A stretch of 64,000 nt of DNA, from the NCBI GenBank assembly GCA_027924585.1, contig BSBM01000232.1, positions 30,713,001 to 30,777,000 of the forward strand, given 5' to 3'. A program made the position numbers and the translations under genes. The notes below the pieces were generated by a model. The model saw nothing but the letters and a program-made list of their open reading frames with translations. It did no database searches and was not told where the DNA came from. This document shows positions 1-12,317 of the stretch, one piece after another. Numbering within the stretch: the first letter of the stretch is position 1; the number at the start of each line of letters is the position of its first letter. This DNA comes from Larix kaempferi (lineage: Eukaryota; Streptophyta; Pinopsida; Pinales; Pinaceae).

Positions 1-243
1 GTATGCTCTTTACACATTTTGAAACTCAAGTTTAGTTCCATGTCCGTTTTGTTCCTTTTTAGGATCTGGAGAATGCACCCGCACTCACTCTAGGGTCTGA
101 ACCCAGGAAACGATTAGTTTCCCTAAACTGAAATTCAATCGCCACTCAGTGGATTGAAATAGAGAGGAATTATTTAGGGTACTGGATTTCTGCCATAAGT
201 TTAAAGGCTCTCTTATGCTTTTATTTTTTTGTGGGATTCACAG
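1..243 (+). other. Upstream intron or unresolved exon of the GAUT3-like gene
   Basis: This stretch precedes the first exon I can read with confidence. It ends in a polypyrimidine tract and an acceptor AG at 242-243. A short open stretch begins after an AG near position 62 but reaches a stop at about 128-130 without a good donor, so I do not call it an exon. The N-terminal exons of the gene must lie left of the window. Confidence 0.5.
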
Positions 244-3214
244 GAACATGCAGACGACTGGAGAAAGCAGAGTGCAATAGAGAGCATTGACTCTCTTTTC
301 CCAAAGGAGGCAAGTATTAGATATCTGCTGCATTTGGAGATCTTAAATGTGCCTACTCCCTATTGAGCAGACAATTGAAAATGATTTTCATTTACTGGGC
401 AGGTGATTGATGTCATAACAGCAAACACAGATGACTCGGGATCTCTGAACTTAAATATTGTTGGACGAAATGACTTGTCTTCCTCGTGGGTATTGGAAAA
501 GCCCTCCGAAGTAAACCAAAGGGACGTTACTTACTATGAGGTACGATTGGGGAAGGTTTTAGTTATTTTCTCACTGTTGAACATGAAAGGAAACCTGTGC
601 TATCATGATGTATGTAGTTGAGTAGGCTTGTATTAAGCAGGAAGTGAAAACTGACATTGGCAGGGGTGCTCCTCTGTTTCTAACGGTGTACATCAAGCAG
701 AGGCAAACGACTTCTGGAGACGGCTCAGAAAAGTTGCACTCGCAACAAGATGGTGTAATATCCAATGAAGGAGGCAAGGAAAATCCTGAGGCGGGTAAAA
801 TGAATGACGAGGAGCAGAAAAAAACTTCCAATGATGAAGAATTGCTAACGAATTTTCAAGAGGATGAAACAGGAACTGAAAATCGAGATGTCGAAGATAA
901 TGCCCTTGCTGGTAAGTTTTGGGTTTCCCTGCTTAGCTGATCTACTCTGTTGGTGGCCTATTATAAGGTAAGGTCTAGTCAAACTTACAGGACAATGGTT
1001 GTTGTAATGCAGACCATTTGCAGTTTGAAGAAAGTCCAACAAAAGTTTTGCGGAGGGTAACTTCTTTCTTGCAGTATATCTCTTCTTTTTGTTCTCATGG
1101 AAAAGGAGAAATTTTTAATATTCTTTTCCACAATCCTTATTGTTGAATGCCACTTCTTTTCCACAATTCTTATTGAATGCCACTTCTTTTCCAAAAGCTT
1201 CTAGATTTCTTAGATTCTTCATAATATGCGTTGATTTATAGTAGTTCAATGCTTACAGCAATTGAGACAAAAGAGAAGGGAGAAAAGGTCAACAGAGCTG
1301 ATCCAACAGGATGAAGAAGAAAGAGTTGAGCTTGAAAATGCAGCAATTAAACGTTCCAAGGAGGTAGATTCTGCAGTCCTTGGCAAATACAGCATATGGA
1401 GGCGTGAGAATGAGAACGAGAACTCTGACTCGACTGTTAGATTGATGCGAGACCAACTGATTATGGCTAGGGTGTATTCAAGCATTTCCCAGGCTAGGAA
1501 TAACCTTGATTTAAACCAGGAATTGATGCTTCGTATTAAGGAATGCCAGCGTGCATTGGGTGAGGCTATTACAGATTCTGACCTACCTCCAAGGTAAATA
1601 GTTTGTTGAATGGGCTGTTTCTAAATCAAGAGTAATAAGTGCTTCCATTTGCATTGGTGTTTATATCCCTCAGATTCTTTTAAAGATGTGATCTGCGTTT
1701 CAAGCTTTCTGCATTACATTCTCTTTTTCTTTGCTGATGATTGATATGAATGTTTCAGTGCACCTGAGAAGATCAAGGCTATGGGTCATGTCCTATCCAA
1801 GGCTAGAGAACAATATTATGACTGTGCGACAGTAACAAAAAAGTTGCGAGCTATGCTTCAGTCCGCAGATGAGCAAGTACGGACCTTGAAAAAGCAAAGC
1901 ACATTTTTAAGTCAGCTGGCAGCAAAGACTGTTCCCAAGGGCCTGCATTGCCTGTCCATGCGATTGACTATAGATTATTATTTGCTTCCTCTTGAAAAGC
2001 GAAATTTTCCCAAAGAAGACAAGTTGGAGGATCCGACTCTCTATCACTATGCATTATTTTCTGACAATGTATTGGCTGCATCTGTGGTTGTCAATTCAAC
2101 TATCATGAATGCCAAGGTGATGTATGAGCAGTATTATTACATTTAAGATACTCCAGAGTCCAAAGTTTGGAAGTCCAACAGTTTTATTGCTTATTATTTA
2201 TAACGTTTGGATCTCATTGGAGCTGTTTTACTTGCGTTTGCAGGAGTCTGAGAAACATGTATTTCATCTAGTCACAGACAAGTTAAATTTTGGGGCCATG
2301 AAAATGTGGTTTTTAGTAAATCCACCAGGGAAAGCTGCGATACATGTAGAAAATGTTGATGATTTTAAATGGCTCAATTCCTCCTATTGCCCTGTTCTTC
2401 GCCAACTTGAATCTGCAGCAATGAAAGAGTATTATTTCAAGGCAGATCACCCGACTACACTCTCAGCAGGTTCTTCCAATTTGAAATATAGAAATCCAAA
2501 ATATTTATCCATGCTAAATCATCTTCGTTTCTACCTTCCACAAGTTTATCCCAAACTGGACAAGATCCTTTTCTTGGATGACGATATTGTGGTGCAGAAA
2601 GATTTGACTGCATTGTGGTTAGTAGATCTTCATGGAAAGGTTAATGGTGCAGTGGAAACTTGTGGAGAAAGCTTTCACCGGTTTGACAAATATCTTAATT
2701 TTTCAAATCCCCACATAGCTAGGCACTTTGATCCTAATGCTTGTGGTTGGGCATATGGGATGAATGTTTTTGACCTCAAGGAATGGAAGAAGCAAGATAT
2801 AACAGGAATTTATCACAAGTGGCAGAATATGGTTAGTGTCTAGTATAATTTATGTTAATTCCTGTGATGCTTTACAAGTATCTGAAGTAATTTAGCTAGA
2901 AGGTTTGATTTCTAATCTTTTCTTTTATTGTATATCAGAATGAGGATAGAGTGTTGTGGAAGCTTGGAACACTTCCTCCGGGATTGATCACGTTTTATGG
3001 CTTGACCCACCCTTTGGAAAAATCTTGGCATGTGCTGGGTTTAGGATATAATCCTAGCGTGGACCGTTCAGAGATTGACAATGCAGCTGTTGTTCATTAC
3101 AATGGAAACATGAAGCCTTGGTTAGAGCTGGCAATGACCAAGTATAGGCCTTACTGGACAAAATATATAAAATATGATCATCCTTTCTTACAACAATGCA
3201 ATATAAATGAGTAG
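244..3214 (+). CDS. GAUT3: GAUT3-like polygalacturonate 4-alpha-galacturonosyltransferase, 5' partial
   Basis: Family GT8 enzyme that adds galacturonic acid from UDP-GalA to homogalacturonan (pectin) in the Golgi lumen. Seven exons join in frame: 244-309, 403-540, 641-911, 1245-1593, 1759-2116, 2244-2831 and 2939-3214 (stop TAG). The early exons give a variable acidic stem. The fourth and fifth hold the Gln/Lys/Glu-rich segment and the SADEQVRTLKKQSTFL motif shared with Arabidopsis GAUT3. The sixth holds the catalytic core, with LFLDDDIVVQ (Mn-binding DxD, about 2570-2600) and CGWAYGMN. The last has LPPGLITF, LGLGYNPS and the HYNG motif. Sequence blocks remembered from Arabidopsis GAUT3 match far better than those of GAUT4. 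The signal-anchor and N-terminus are missing because the gene runs off the window. The start of exon 4 could be 1242 or 1245; both keep frame. No frameshift or premature stop is visible, so the gene is probably functional. Confidence 0.93.
310..402 (+). other. GC-AG intron in the GAUT3-like gene
   Basis: The coding frame runs through lysine and glutamate codons to 309, followed by GCAAGT, and resumes after an AG at 401-402 with valine-isoleucine-aspartate. No GT donor lies at the junction. AG followed by GCAAGT is the usual form of the minor GC-AG donor class spliced by the major spliceosome. The intron is only 93 bp. Confidence 0.7.
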
Positions 3215-5099
3215 TTTTCAACCTCAATATTCATACTGCATCAGATTGTCAGATGTAAAGTATAAAGGTCCTTGATTCTGGAAGTCTGGTCTGTCCCTAT
3301 TCATTTCATAATTCATTCTGATTCATTTGTTTCTGGAGTTCACAGCAGGTTTCTAGTTTATGGCTTAATGAGTCAGATTTTTGCAGGTCCAGTGTGGCCT
3401 AGTCAGGTTTTTTAAGATTTTACAGATTTTAGGGCCTCATTGTATTACTTCATAGTTGAAGTAAAACTCCTATATAAGTATTGTCTTACATGTAAACAAG
3501 AAAGGAACATTGCAAGAGTTCCGTGACTCATGTTGAAGATATGGAAGTCAACATCAAATTCAGTGATTCTTTTTAGTTTAAGAAATTGATTTCAAAGTTC
3601 AATTGGTTGTTTTCTGATTTTTATTCTTGTAATATGTTGGCTCTGATTCCTAGCCAGAGTATGCAATTTCTATTCACATCGGTCTGTATTATTTCATGGT
3701 AATTAATAGTAGTATTTTAATCATGTACCATGTGGCACTGTTGGCAAAGTTGAATCACGAAATGCGAGGTGGTACCATGTGGCATTGTATATATTCAGCA
3801 ACCTGGTTATATACGAAGTCTTTAGTTTTTAAAGCACGTTTTTAGACTTGCCCCCCTGCTTTCACTGTAAAATTTGCATTCCTGGCATATATTATAAATT
3901 GATTTTTGACTTGGGCTCGGATGTTACCCCTGCTCTCTTGGCATATGTTATGTTTGTCATGCGGGGGACCTACTATTTGTCATATTGGCATCCTACCTGC
4001 TACCGCCATTAACAATCCGGCCAGGACCATAACAGCTTAATATTATATCTAACAAGGCCCTGTCAACGATAATTACGAGACACAGGGACTTCGCAAATAG
4101 CCAGACATTGGCACCTGTGCAGGCCTACAGTCCACATGACATTATCAGAAGCATGTGGTCACATGGAATACATTATGGCTCGAATCGGATAGCATGAAAT
4201 CGTTGAAATAGTTGTTGGTAGTGTTAAAATTTTCGTTTCAACAATTTGGCCAGTTGCAGCTTTGGAATGATGGAATTGTAGGTTGGTTGAGTTTGTATTA
4301 TTTTAATTAAATGTCAGACGGGGATTAATGATTAAAAGACAGACAATAATTGACCTAAACCTAAAATCCCAGGCTAGTAATTTTGCTAATGCATTATTTC
4401 ATTTCAATAATTTGTTGTTTAAATTATAATTCTGACTTTTTTTTATCGATTATGAAACCATGAATCATATTAATATTGACGTTTTGAAATGTCCAAATTG
4501 AGGAGTTTAAAAAATTGCGATTCCGGATATTCAATTGAGTAGAATCCCACCTGAAAATATTGCAACAAAATGACAATTTATGGTTGAAAGTTATTGCATA
4601 CGCTATGAAATATATATATATGCATGGACCATGACTGCCGTTTGTCTTTTTCGCGTCATTGCTGAACATTCATATTGGTTGTTCTACAGACCCCTAGGAG
4701 GGTCAAAAGGATCTGGGGTAGTCCAGCTTGAACTCTGTGTGGGTTCGCACAGGTCATATTCCACACATTAGACGGCATATGTTATAATTTGATTTGACTT
4801 CGGCTCGGGCATAACACTTTATTAAGCACTCAGCCATTTTTTCACTGAAAGCTTGGGAGGTCTGTATTGTCTCTTGAAAATTGAGGAGTGTTAGCTCACT
4901 CTGATTGTGTCAGATTGTTGGATTCGATCATTGGTATGGGCAAGGGAAGGGTGGTGTCAGAGTGTTGGATTCGATCAATGGCGTTGGCAAGAGCCGTGGG
5001 ATAACTCGCATTTAAATCTTTCTGTTTTTTTGGCGATTTGTTTCTTGGATTTGGTTATAAAAACCGGTGGAATTATAGTTTCACTTCATTTACTGTGGA
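3215..5099. other. 3' flank and intergenic DNA
   Basis: This holds the probable 3' UTR of the GAUT3-like gene, with no single clear polyadenylation signal, and then AT-rich sequence. Two short diverged direct repeats are visible: a block ending in TTGGGCTCGG-like sequence at about 3893-3930 that recurs at about 4772-4815, and a motif of about 60 bp around GTTGGATTCGATCA that occurs twice at 4908-4990. I see no convincing gene here. Confidence 0.5.
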
Positions 5100-5440
5100 A
5101 TTATGTTACCGAAGCAGTTACAAGAGCAGTTCCATCAGCAGTTGAAGGGGTAGCAACCCCAAAATAAAAAGTATTACCAGCATCACCTGTTTTACTAGCA
5201 TTATTCTCAACAGGAGCAGTCGAAGCAGCAATCCCAGCATAATCGGTTGAAACAGCATAATTTTAAGCATCATGATTCCCAGCAAGTAGAGTAGCACCAG
5301 CACCAGTTTCATTTCTGGCAGCACTACGACCAGGAGCAGTTGAAGTGGCCTAACCAGGAGCATCACGCGTAGCAAAAGAATTATAAGTATCAGTTGAACC
5401 AACAGCATTTCCAGGATCAAAGAATTCCCAGCCCAAGCAT
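5100..5440 (+). repeat. Degenerate codon-like repeat rich in Ala/Val/Pro/Ser codons
   Basis: Triplets such as GCA, GTT, GAA and CCA recur with a three-base rhythm. The + strand reading frame gives an Ala/Val/Pro/Ser/Thr-rich low-complexity sequence with several in-frame stops. It may be the remains of a low-complexity coding region or a simple repeat that drifted. No family is recognised. Confidence 0.35.
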
Positions 5441-6296
5441 CACTGCGGAATTATGTTATGAAACTGTGTTTAGGTTTTGGTCCATTTTAAGACACTCAAA
5501 TTATCGAAATTTCAAAAATATAACAAGAAAAGATAGAACTGTGCCTTGCCGGAAAATTTTCCAATCACCGACAGGGGGCGATTTGAATGCCAGTTATCAC
5601 AGGCCGTTAGCAAGGGCTGGGTGTGTTGACCGCAACAGTCCTGCAACCTCTGGGAATTGTGGGAAATCGTTATTATGTTTATTGACGATTGTCGTTTTAT
5701 TTAATTTCCTAAACTTGCATATAAATGGGCAGACTTTGAATTATTTGTAAATTTAAAGTTTTGACTTGCATTTTATGGGATGATTTTGAATTATTGGAAA
5801 TTAAAAAAATTGAATTTAAGGGAATTGTTAACAGATGGTGATTAAATGTGAAGGATTCTTATTTTTAAGTTAAACTGTGTATGATGATCTAACCTAGGAG
5901 TTGTCTTTCAACTGATAAAAAGTAAATTAGACACATTTTAAAAGTGTAACTCTTGTATTTATATTAAAAAATAATAAAAGTTATGATTTTATTTTTACAC
6001 GAACTTGAAAAAGTTGTTACAATAATATATTTAATATGAATTTAACATTTCATTTGGGTGGGGAGGATATTGGACCTTGGGTAGGGAGGATAATAATCCA
6101 CCCTAGATCACTTGAGTTGAATCCAATTAATAAGAATAAAATAATTATGTTATTTTATCAATATTTTTTTTAAATTTTTATTAGAGTTGGATTTAATTAA
6201 CAAAGATAAAATATTTATGTTATTTTTTAATATTTTTTAAAGAATTTTATTAGGTATAAAAGAGTTGTTATAAGTATTAATGTTGTAAATGATAAG
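5441..6296. other. AT-rich intergenic DNA
   Basis: The sequence is strongly AT-rich with poly-T and poly-A runs and a small duplicated segment (ATTAGAGTTGGATTTAATTAA type) near 6120-6260. No gene is visible. Confidence 0.5.
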
Positions 6297-7215
6297 TCTT
6301 ATTGATCTTGGGTTTGGGAAGAGGAAGAGAGGCATTCTCAAAATACGACACTATCATCACATTTTTGTGAATGTTGTTAGAAACAACAATAAGAGAGTGA
6401 AAGTGTGATAGCTAAAGATGTTTAGAAATGGGAAAAGAAGAACGATCCAGTCTAGATCCAAATCCTAGGCTCTATCAAATCTCTGAGGTGCAAACCTCTC
6501 CTTGAATAGCTCCTTGAGTGCAATACCCTAGCCACCTAATCCTAAGCTCTAAAGTCTCTAGTTTAAGTCTCATATTTACTTTTTACTTTGTATTATTCTT
6601 TTTTGTTTATGGCCGACATAATATTTATTACTTTTTACTTTGTATTATTATTTTTTGTTTACTTTGTATTATTTTGTTACTCAACAAACACTCTAAAGTT
6701 TCATATTTATTTTTTACTTTGTATTGAAAGTAAAAAGTAAAGTCTCTAGTTTAAGTCTCATGTTTACTTTTTACTTTGTATTATTCCTTTTTGTTTATGG
6801 TCGACATAATATTTACCACCTAATCCTAAGCTCTAAGGTCTCTAGCTTAAGTCTCATATTTACTTTTTACTTTGTATTATTCTTTTTTGTTTATGGCCGA
6901 CATAATATTTATTACTTACTTTGTATTATTCTTTTTTGTTTACTTTGTATTATTTTGTTACTCGACAAACACTCTACAAACACTCATATGTTACAAGATC
7001 TCCCTCATACTGGGCTGTAGAGTGCCTCTCGGCGCAATGATATGTCTTATTGATCTTGGGTTTGGGAAGAGGAAGAGTCAAAGAGAGCTACGAGGCATTC
7101 TCAAAATATGACACTATCATCACATCTTTGTGAATGTTGTGAGAAACAACAAGAAGAGAGTGAAAGTGTGACAGCTAAAGATGCTTAGAAATGGGAAAAT
7201 AAGAACGATCCAAGG
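6297..7215. repeat. Direct repeat pair (about 155 bp) flanking an AT-rich tandem array
   Basis: A segment at about 6297-6450 recurs at about 7046-7215 with most bases conserved; both begin with a CTTATTGATCTTGGGTTTGG-like block and end in AAGAACGATCCA. Between them, a unit of about 85-100 bp containing TCTAGTTTAAGTCTCATATT, TTTACTTTTTACTTTG and GGCCGACATAATATT occurs three times, starting near 6530, 6740 and 6823. The AT-rich units give spurious hydrophobic ORFs. The arrangement fits a tandem duplication in which the middle expanded. The flanking copies do not have TG..CA ends, so I do not call them LTRs. Confidence 0.7.
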
Positions 7216-8060
7216 AGTGAGGATTTGATGATGTAGAAAATTGAATGAACAAAATTAAAATTCTCAGTGTTTTAATCTTATTCAAGTTATGTGATGTTAG
7301 CAAGGTACATTTTGTGTAGGTTTATGTTTAAACTTAACCAAGAACATACAAGTTAGATAATTTCACCAAGTTTAATATTTTTTTTATCCCAAACAAAATC
7401 ATTAACATAGTTGTGTGAAGAAAAAGACTATGCATTATCTTTAAAATGAACTGGACAAAATCTGTATGATTGGTGGATTATTGAGAGATTTAGATTCAAG
7501 TATTAATTATGTGTTGTGTTCTCATTAAATATCTATTGAAATGCTGAGAACTACATATTAATTGGTAGAGAAGCCAACAAATATGCTCAAATAATAATCA
7601 AATATTATATACCAATGCTATAAACATGTCATGCCTAATAACATATATTCATATAGCATTATTAACAAGAGCCACGAAGTGGCAATGTCCTTGACATTGC
7701 TACCTGGGACATTGCCATATGCCAGTGCATTGACATAAAAGGAAATAGGCATGAAAGCAAACAAACAATGTTGAAGAAGACAATGATGAGCACGATGAGA
7801 ATATAAATTTGTTCGAAGAAGGCAATGAGGACAACATAAAGTTGTTCCAAATTATGATAAAATGATATTGGCAAAGTTGTCAACAACAGTGAATTGCATA
7901 TTGGTGGAAGTGCTTAAAAGTGTGTGTTGTGTATAAAAATCATGCCAGCAAAAGCATATGGTGCTATGGTTGAGAAATCAATATGGCATATGAAGTATGT
8001 CAATGAATTGGTCTATATATCAACAATGTTAATACACCATTCAAAGGAAAAAAACAACAC
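7216..8060. other. Intergenic DNA
   Basis: No gene. A small block at 7671-7740 repeats the words GACATTGC and CATTGCCA several times, which looks like a local simple repeat. Confidence 0.45.
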
Positions 8061-8660
8061 AACATGGAGTAGCAAAAACAACTATTGTTGTAATAAGTAA
8101 AGGCAATGACATGAAATAAGCATAATGATTGAAAAAATCCTATCTGTTTTTTATATGTCATTAGCTTTCCAACATAGGGGAAAAAGTCTCTGTAATTTCA
8201 ATGCATATAGATACAAACATTACATAGGTTTCTATTGAGACTATACGCAATAGATACAAAAATACAAAACACCATGAAATAGCAAAAACATCTATTGTTG
8301 TAATACGTAAAGGCATTGACATGAAATAAGCATAAATAAGCAAAATGATTGAAAAAATGCTATCTGATTTTTATATGTCATTAGCTTTCCAACATAGGGG
8401 CAAAATTCTGTAATGTCAATGCATATAGATACAAACATTACATAGGTTTCTATTGAGACTATACGCAATAGATACAAAAATACAAAACTTAACTAATATA
8501 CCCATCACTTGTAGTCTTCTTTTGATTTTAAATTAGAATATGAAGACTTAAATAAGCATAGTGATTTCAAAAATGCTGATTTGTATACGTCATAAGCTTT
8601 CCAACATAGGGGCAAAATTTTGTATTGTCAGTTCGTATAGATACAAACATCATCAAAATA
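8061..8660. repeat. Tandem repeat, unit about 210 bp, two full copies and one partial
   Basis: Copy 1 (about 8061-8270) and copy 2 (about 8271-8487) share long near-identical runs, including TTAGCTTTCCAACATAGGGG and the segment ending in TTGAGACTATACGCAATAGA. A diverged third partial copy lies at about 8556-8660. Copy 2 has a short internal insertion (AAATAAGC). No coding capacity is supported. Confidence 0.8.
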
Positions 8661-9904
8661 TCATTTGCAAAGTTCCAAAAAAGTAGAAATTGCTAAGCAA
8701 GCTCTCCAATGCATAGAGCAAAATGTTGTTCAAGCATTATATACTATGTAAGAAGCAAAGACAACAAAAGATGTCTTTGTCAAGAGTACAAAATCTAAAG
8801 GGATGGATTTTCTTTAGTGGCAGATCAAATCTCTATGTTCCGGCTGTGGATAAATGCCCTGGAGCAAGCTTTGGATCGGTGGTAAGGTCAAGGACATCGA
8901 AACATCTACTAGCATGCATTTGTCTCTACACATTCAATGTAGATTATTGTCAGAGAAATGTGGGAAACAAATGTAGATTGCAATGCAGAAATTAAGTAGT
9001 TCATAAAATGCAGAAAATTTAACAATGTGAATGTTTCATGCATTGTTCATGTGCAGTGACTATTGAGGTACTTGTAGAGCTTCAAAAAATGCAAACATAA
9101 AGCAAGTGCTAAATTCTTTTGTTTAGGAGAGGGATCATTTAGAGCCAACGAAGCTGAAACACTGAATATTTCTACGATTCTATATTGTGTTTGAATATAG
9201 TCTATATTATGTTTGAATATAGTGAGACATGGCAAACTCAATCACCAGTTTGTGTCTAAGGAAGCCCGTAAAGTTTCATACAGAAAGCATACACCAAAGT
9301 TTCTATTTTTGTTTTCATGGAAGAGTTGTGCAAATGGTATTTTCTACATACATACCTTTACATCAGATACATGTCAAATTACCTAAAGACATAAAAACAA
9401 CAATTTTCTTTGGCATTGGTATTTTGATCTTGCAGCAGATGGAAGTGTTGAGGCAGAAATGTTTTTTCATATGAAGTGTAGAGACATAGCAATATTTCAT
9501 GTTCCTAAATAAAAAGTAATTGACAAGAATGTAGTTACTAATAAAAGCAGTGAACTATAGAAAGGAAAGTGGCTCAGAGAAAAACGACTGATGAAAAGTG
9601 TAGCTGTGTTGTCACTGTCATCAACATTTGTAAATTTAACTGACATATTGATTTAAAATCAAAAGAAGAAGAAAATCTTAAAACAACATGAAATGATTTG
9701 TTTATCAAAATCTTGTAAAAATGATTCAAGATTTTTACAATGACCTAGACGATAATTAGTTAGCATAAAAATATAACATTTTTCAAGTGTTTGTATAAGT
9801 ATTGTCTATATTATAGACTTGAAAAGATCAATATTTCGGTGTAGATCTAATACATAACATAGAATAAGAATCTGTAATCAACAAAGTTCATGGAAGTTTG
9901 CTTT
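8661..9904. other. Intergenic DNA
   Basis: AT-rich sequence with short ORFs that show no recognisable domain. A short duplication (TTGTGTTTGAATATAGTCTATATT type) is visible at about 9180-9220. Nothing else can be supported. Confidence 0.45.
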
Positions 9905-11003
9905 TAACTAGGAAGCACATAGTTATAGGAAAAAACATTGACAAGTAACATGTACTACATTAATGGTAATCATAAACCATGCAAAGAAATAATGCCAAAT
10001 GTATTTTTTTCAAACTGTAGATGGCCAAAAGAGGCAAAAGACATCCAATCTGAAAGCAAGACAAACTTGGTATTATTGTTAAAACATACTCTAAATTCCA
10101 AATTACAATTGCTATGGGTCAAGCAAATGCACAGACACATGCATGCTGCATAGGTTAGAGATCACATAAATTTTCTTTTAATCAGAAAACACATAGCTAC
10201 TGCAAAACATTGCCAAGAACATGTACTACAACAATGGTAACCATAAACCATGCAAAGAAAAAATGGGAAATGTACTTTTTTCCAAACATGTTAATGGGAA
10301 AAAGGGACAAAAGACATCCAATCTAAAAGCAAGGAATGGTTGGTATTGGTGTTAAGACATAATCTAAATTCTTGTAACATATTTTGTGAATGAAGACTTC
10401 AGCAAGGAAAAAAAACTTCAAATGAATTGTGTGTCAAGCATACAATATATACTTGATTATTAGTCAACCGATAGAGAACATGTAAAATAAACAAGAATTG
10501 TATTCATGTATGTTTCAGAGTAAGTAATTATTTATTGTTGTTGAACTTGCTGAAATTTGGACAATCACGCTTATGACAATTGGCCATGAGGAAATGCCAA
10601 AAGTAAAAAAAAAACATTTGTTGATGCAAGAAGTGACAGACTATGTAGAAAATGGTCTCTGTTGAAATTGCAAACAACAGGTTCTATGCTATGTTGCAGC
10701 AAAAACCAGTTTCAAACATATGAAAAATGTGCAGTTGAATCCAGGAAGAGGGTTGTAGTATAGATCAAAGATGAGGCAACAACAACAAAATAGTGATATT
10801 TGATTCTCAATGCTCTGTTGTTATGCAAATATAAGAACAACATAATGTACAGAGCTTGTAGATTCAAGATGCAAATTACACTTGCTTCAGACTAAGCAAA
10901 CGTATAGACACAGGCCTGCACTGTAGTCTGGAGACCATGGAAGTTTAATTTTAGGCAAGAAGCACATAGCTACAACAAAAACATTGACAAGAACATGTAC
11001 CAC
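9905..11003. repeat. Tandem array: one shortened and one full unit of about 780 bp, and the start of a third
   Basis: Units begin with an AAGCACATAGCTAC-like motif followed by AACATTGACAAGAACATGTAC. A shortened copy occupies about 9905-10180, a full copy about 10181-10960, and a third starts at about 10961. The third is interrupted at 11003 by the LTR element and resumes at 21129. Matching blocks between full units include the ATGCAAAGAAATAATGGCAAAT-like region and the GGTCTCTGTTGAAATTGCAAA-like region. The first unit lacks the middle part. Confidence 0.75.
10999..11003. repeat. Left target-site duplication of the gag-protease LTR element
   Basis: ACCAC lies directly before the first TG of the left LTR and recurs at 21124-21128 directly after the last CA of the right LTR. 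The flanks rejoin into one unit of the surrounding tandem array, confirming the insertion point. Confidence 0.9.
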
Positions 11004-11724
11004 TGTTGGCCCGGTTTTGCAACCAGGCTTAGTGCTATGGGCACCTACTAACTAGTAGCAGCAGTTTCAATAGAATTAAACAAGAAACTAATCTAAACAA
11101 AACTAATCATGGATCTATGCAAGAATATAAGCAAATAATGGAAATATTTTAAAAACAAGAACAAGAAAATATGAAAGAATAAATTTGTATTTAAAAATGG
11201 GGCAAGCTAATGCTTGCAATAGTAATACCTCCAATGGTGAAGGTTGATGTAGAGCAACTCCCAAGATAAGTAGCTCCAAGCTCCAAGAGGTCTCCTCCAA
11301 GGTTGCTTACAATGGCCAAAATACTTAAGGGAGATTTCGGCAGCATGAGGATGAGATAATGGATGGATGTCAAATGAGGAGCCCCTACCACCTTTTTATA
11401 GGTTTTGGTGGTGGGGAATACCATTTGTGGTTTTGTGGAAACCAAATGGTATTGACCAACATGGTTTAGGTACTTTTCCCTCCTTTTTCTTTTTTTGAAT
11501 AAAATTAATATTTTTATTCCCTTTTTAATATTTTTGGGAATTTGGACCCTTTTTGAGGGTTTTTATGCTTTTTAGGAAAACAAATCTTTTTTAGTGGAAA
11601 AAGGGGTGTACTCCGGTCTTTTGGTGACCTTTTGTTGGTTTCAGAGGCTCAGATGGTGAAAAAGTGGACAAATGGGTCATGTGAATAGGGAAATGAGCTA
11701 GTGAGCACTTTTTGGGTGTTAATA
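11004..11724 (-). repeat. Left LTR (3' LTR of the element)
   Basis: 721 bp, about 97 % alike the right LTR by eye. It starts TGTTGGCCCGG on the + strand and should end in TTAACA, but here ends TTAATA, so the terminal dinucleotide is mutated in this copy. The reading frames seen inside are shared with the other LTR only because the LTRs are copies; I do not regard them as genes. Confidence 0.92.
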
Positions 11725-11742
11725 GATTGCCCCCTGATGTGT
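11725..11742 (-). other. Polypurine-like tract beside the 3' LTR
   Basis: On the - strand the bases next to the 3' LTR read CATCAGGGGGCAATC, a purine-rich run with five G, in the place where second-strand synthesis is primed. The tract is short and ends with pyrimidines, so the assignment rests mainly on position. Confidence 0.55.
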
Positions 11743-12317
11743 GAGGGCAGGAGCTCATCGTATGGCCGATAGACATCATAGTTCTTTTGTCTTTTTTCTG
11801 GGGTTTTAGGGGAGAGAAGAGACCGGTTGGAGACTGGAGCCACGACCCTTGGAAGCTGCAAAAACAAAAAATATTACATGGCCTCAATATGAATGAGGTA
11901 TAATCTCTGATAATGGACGAGGCGGGCATTCCCATGCTCGTATCAAGACATATACATAACAATTAGTCCCAAGAAGGGGGATCTAATACATAAAGAATCT
12001 ACTGGTACATCATAATGGTCCAGGGGGGACATTATTTTGGGATATACTCCCGATCATAACTGATCTCAATAACTGATACACAGGAATAACTGATGAACTG
12101 CTGAAACTGAAGGTGTCCAACATCTGTAGGGACTCAAAGACTATGAGTCATCTCTGAGAATTAATGTAACTGTATACTCAAGGGAGTATGAAACTGGGGT
12201 ACATCTGAATACTGTCGCCATGCGCAACCCGGATATCTATAGAAAAAGGTGTAACTGGTTTTATCCATAGGAAGATTCTCAAATGTGGAGGAGTCAGGAG
12301 GTATCCGGGGTCTTCGA
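11743..12317 (-). other. Element interior, no recognisable coding
   Basis: This lies between the 3' LTR and the unidentified ORF region. It has several short repeats of ACTGAT-like words around 12055-12130. No ORF of interest. Confidence 0.45.

Noticed and set aside
62-130. Possible upstream exon of the GAUT3-like gene
   Set aside because: An AG precedes an open stretch, but it hits a stop and has no suitable donor. No remembered GAUT3 block matches.
11191-11445. 84-codon ORF present in both LTRs (also 20587-20841)
   Set aside because: Its presence in both places follows from the LTRs being copies. No codon-level evidence or domain.
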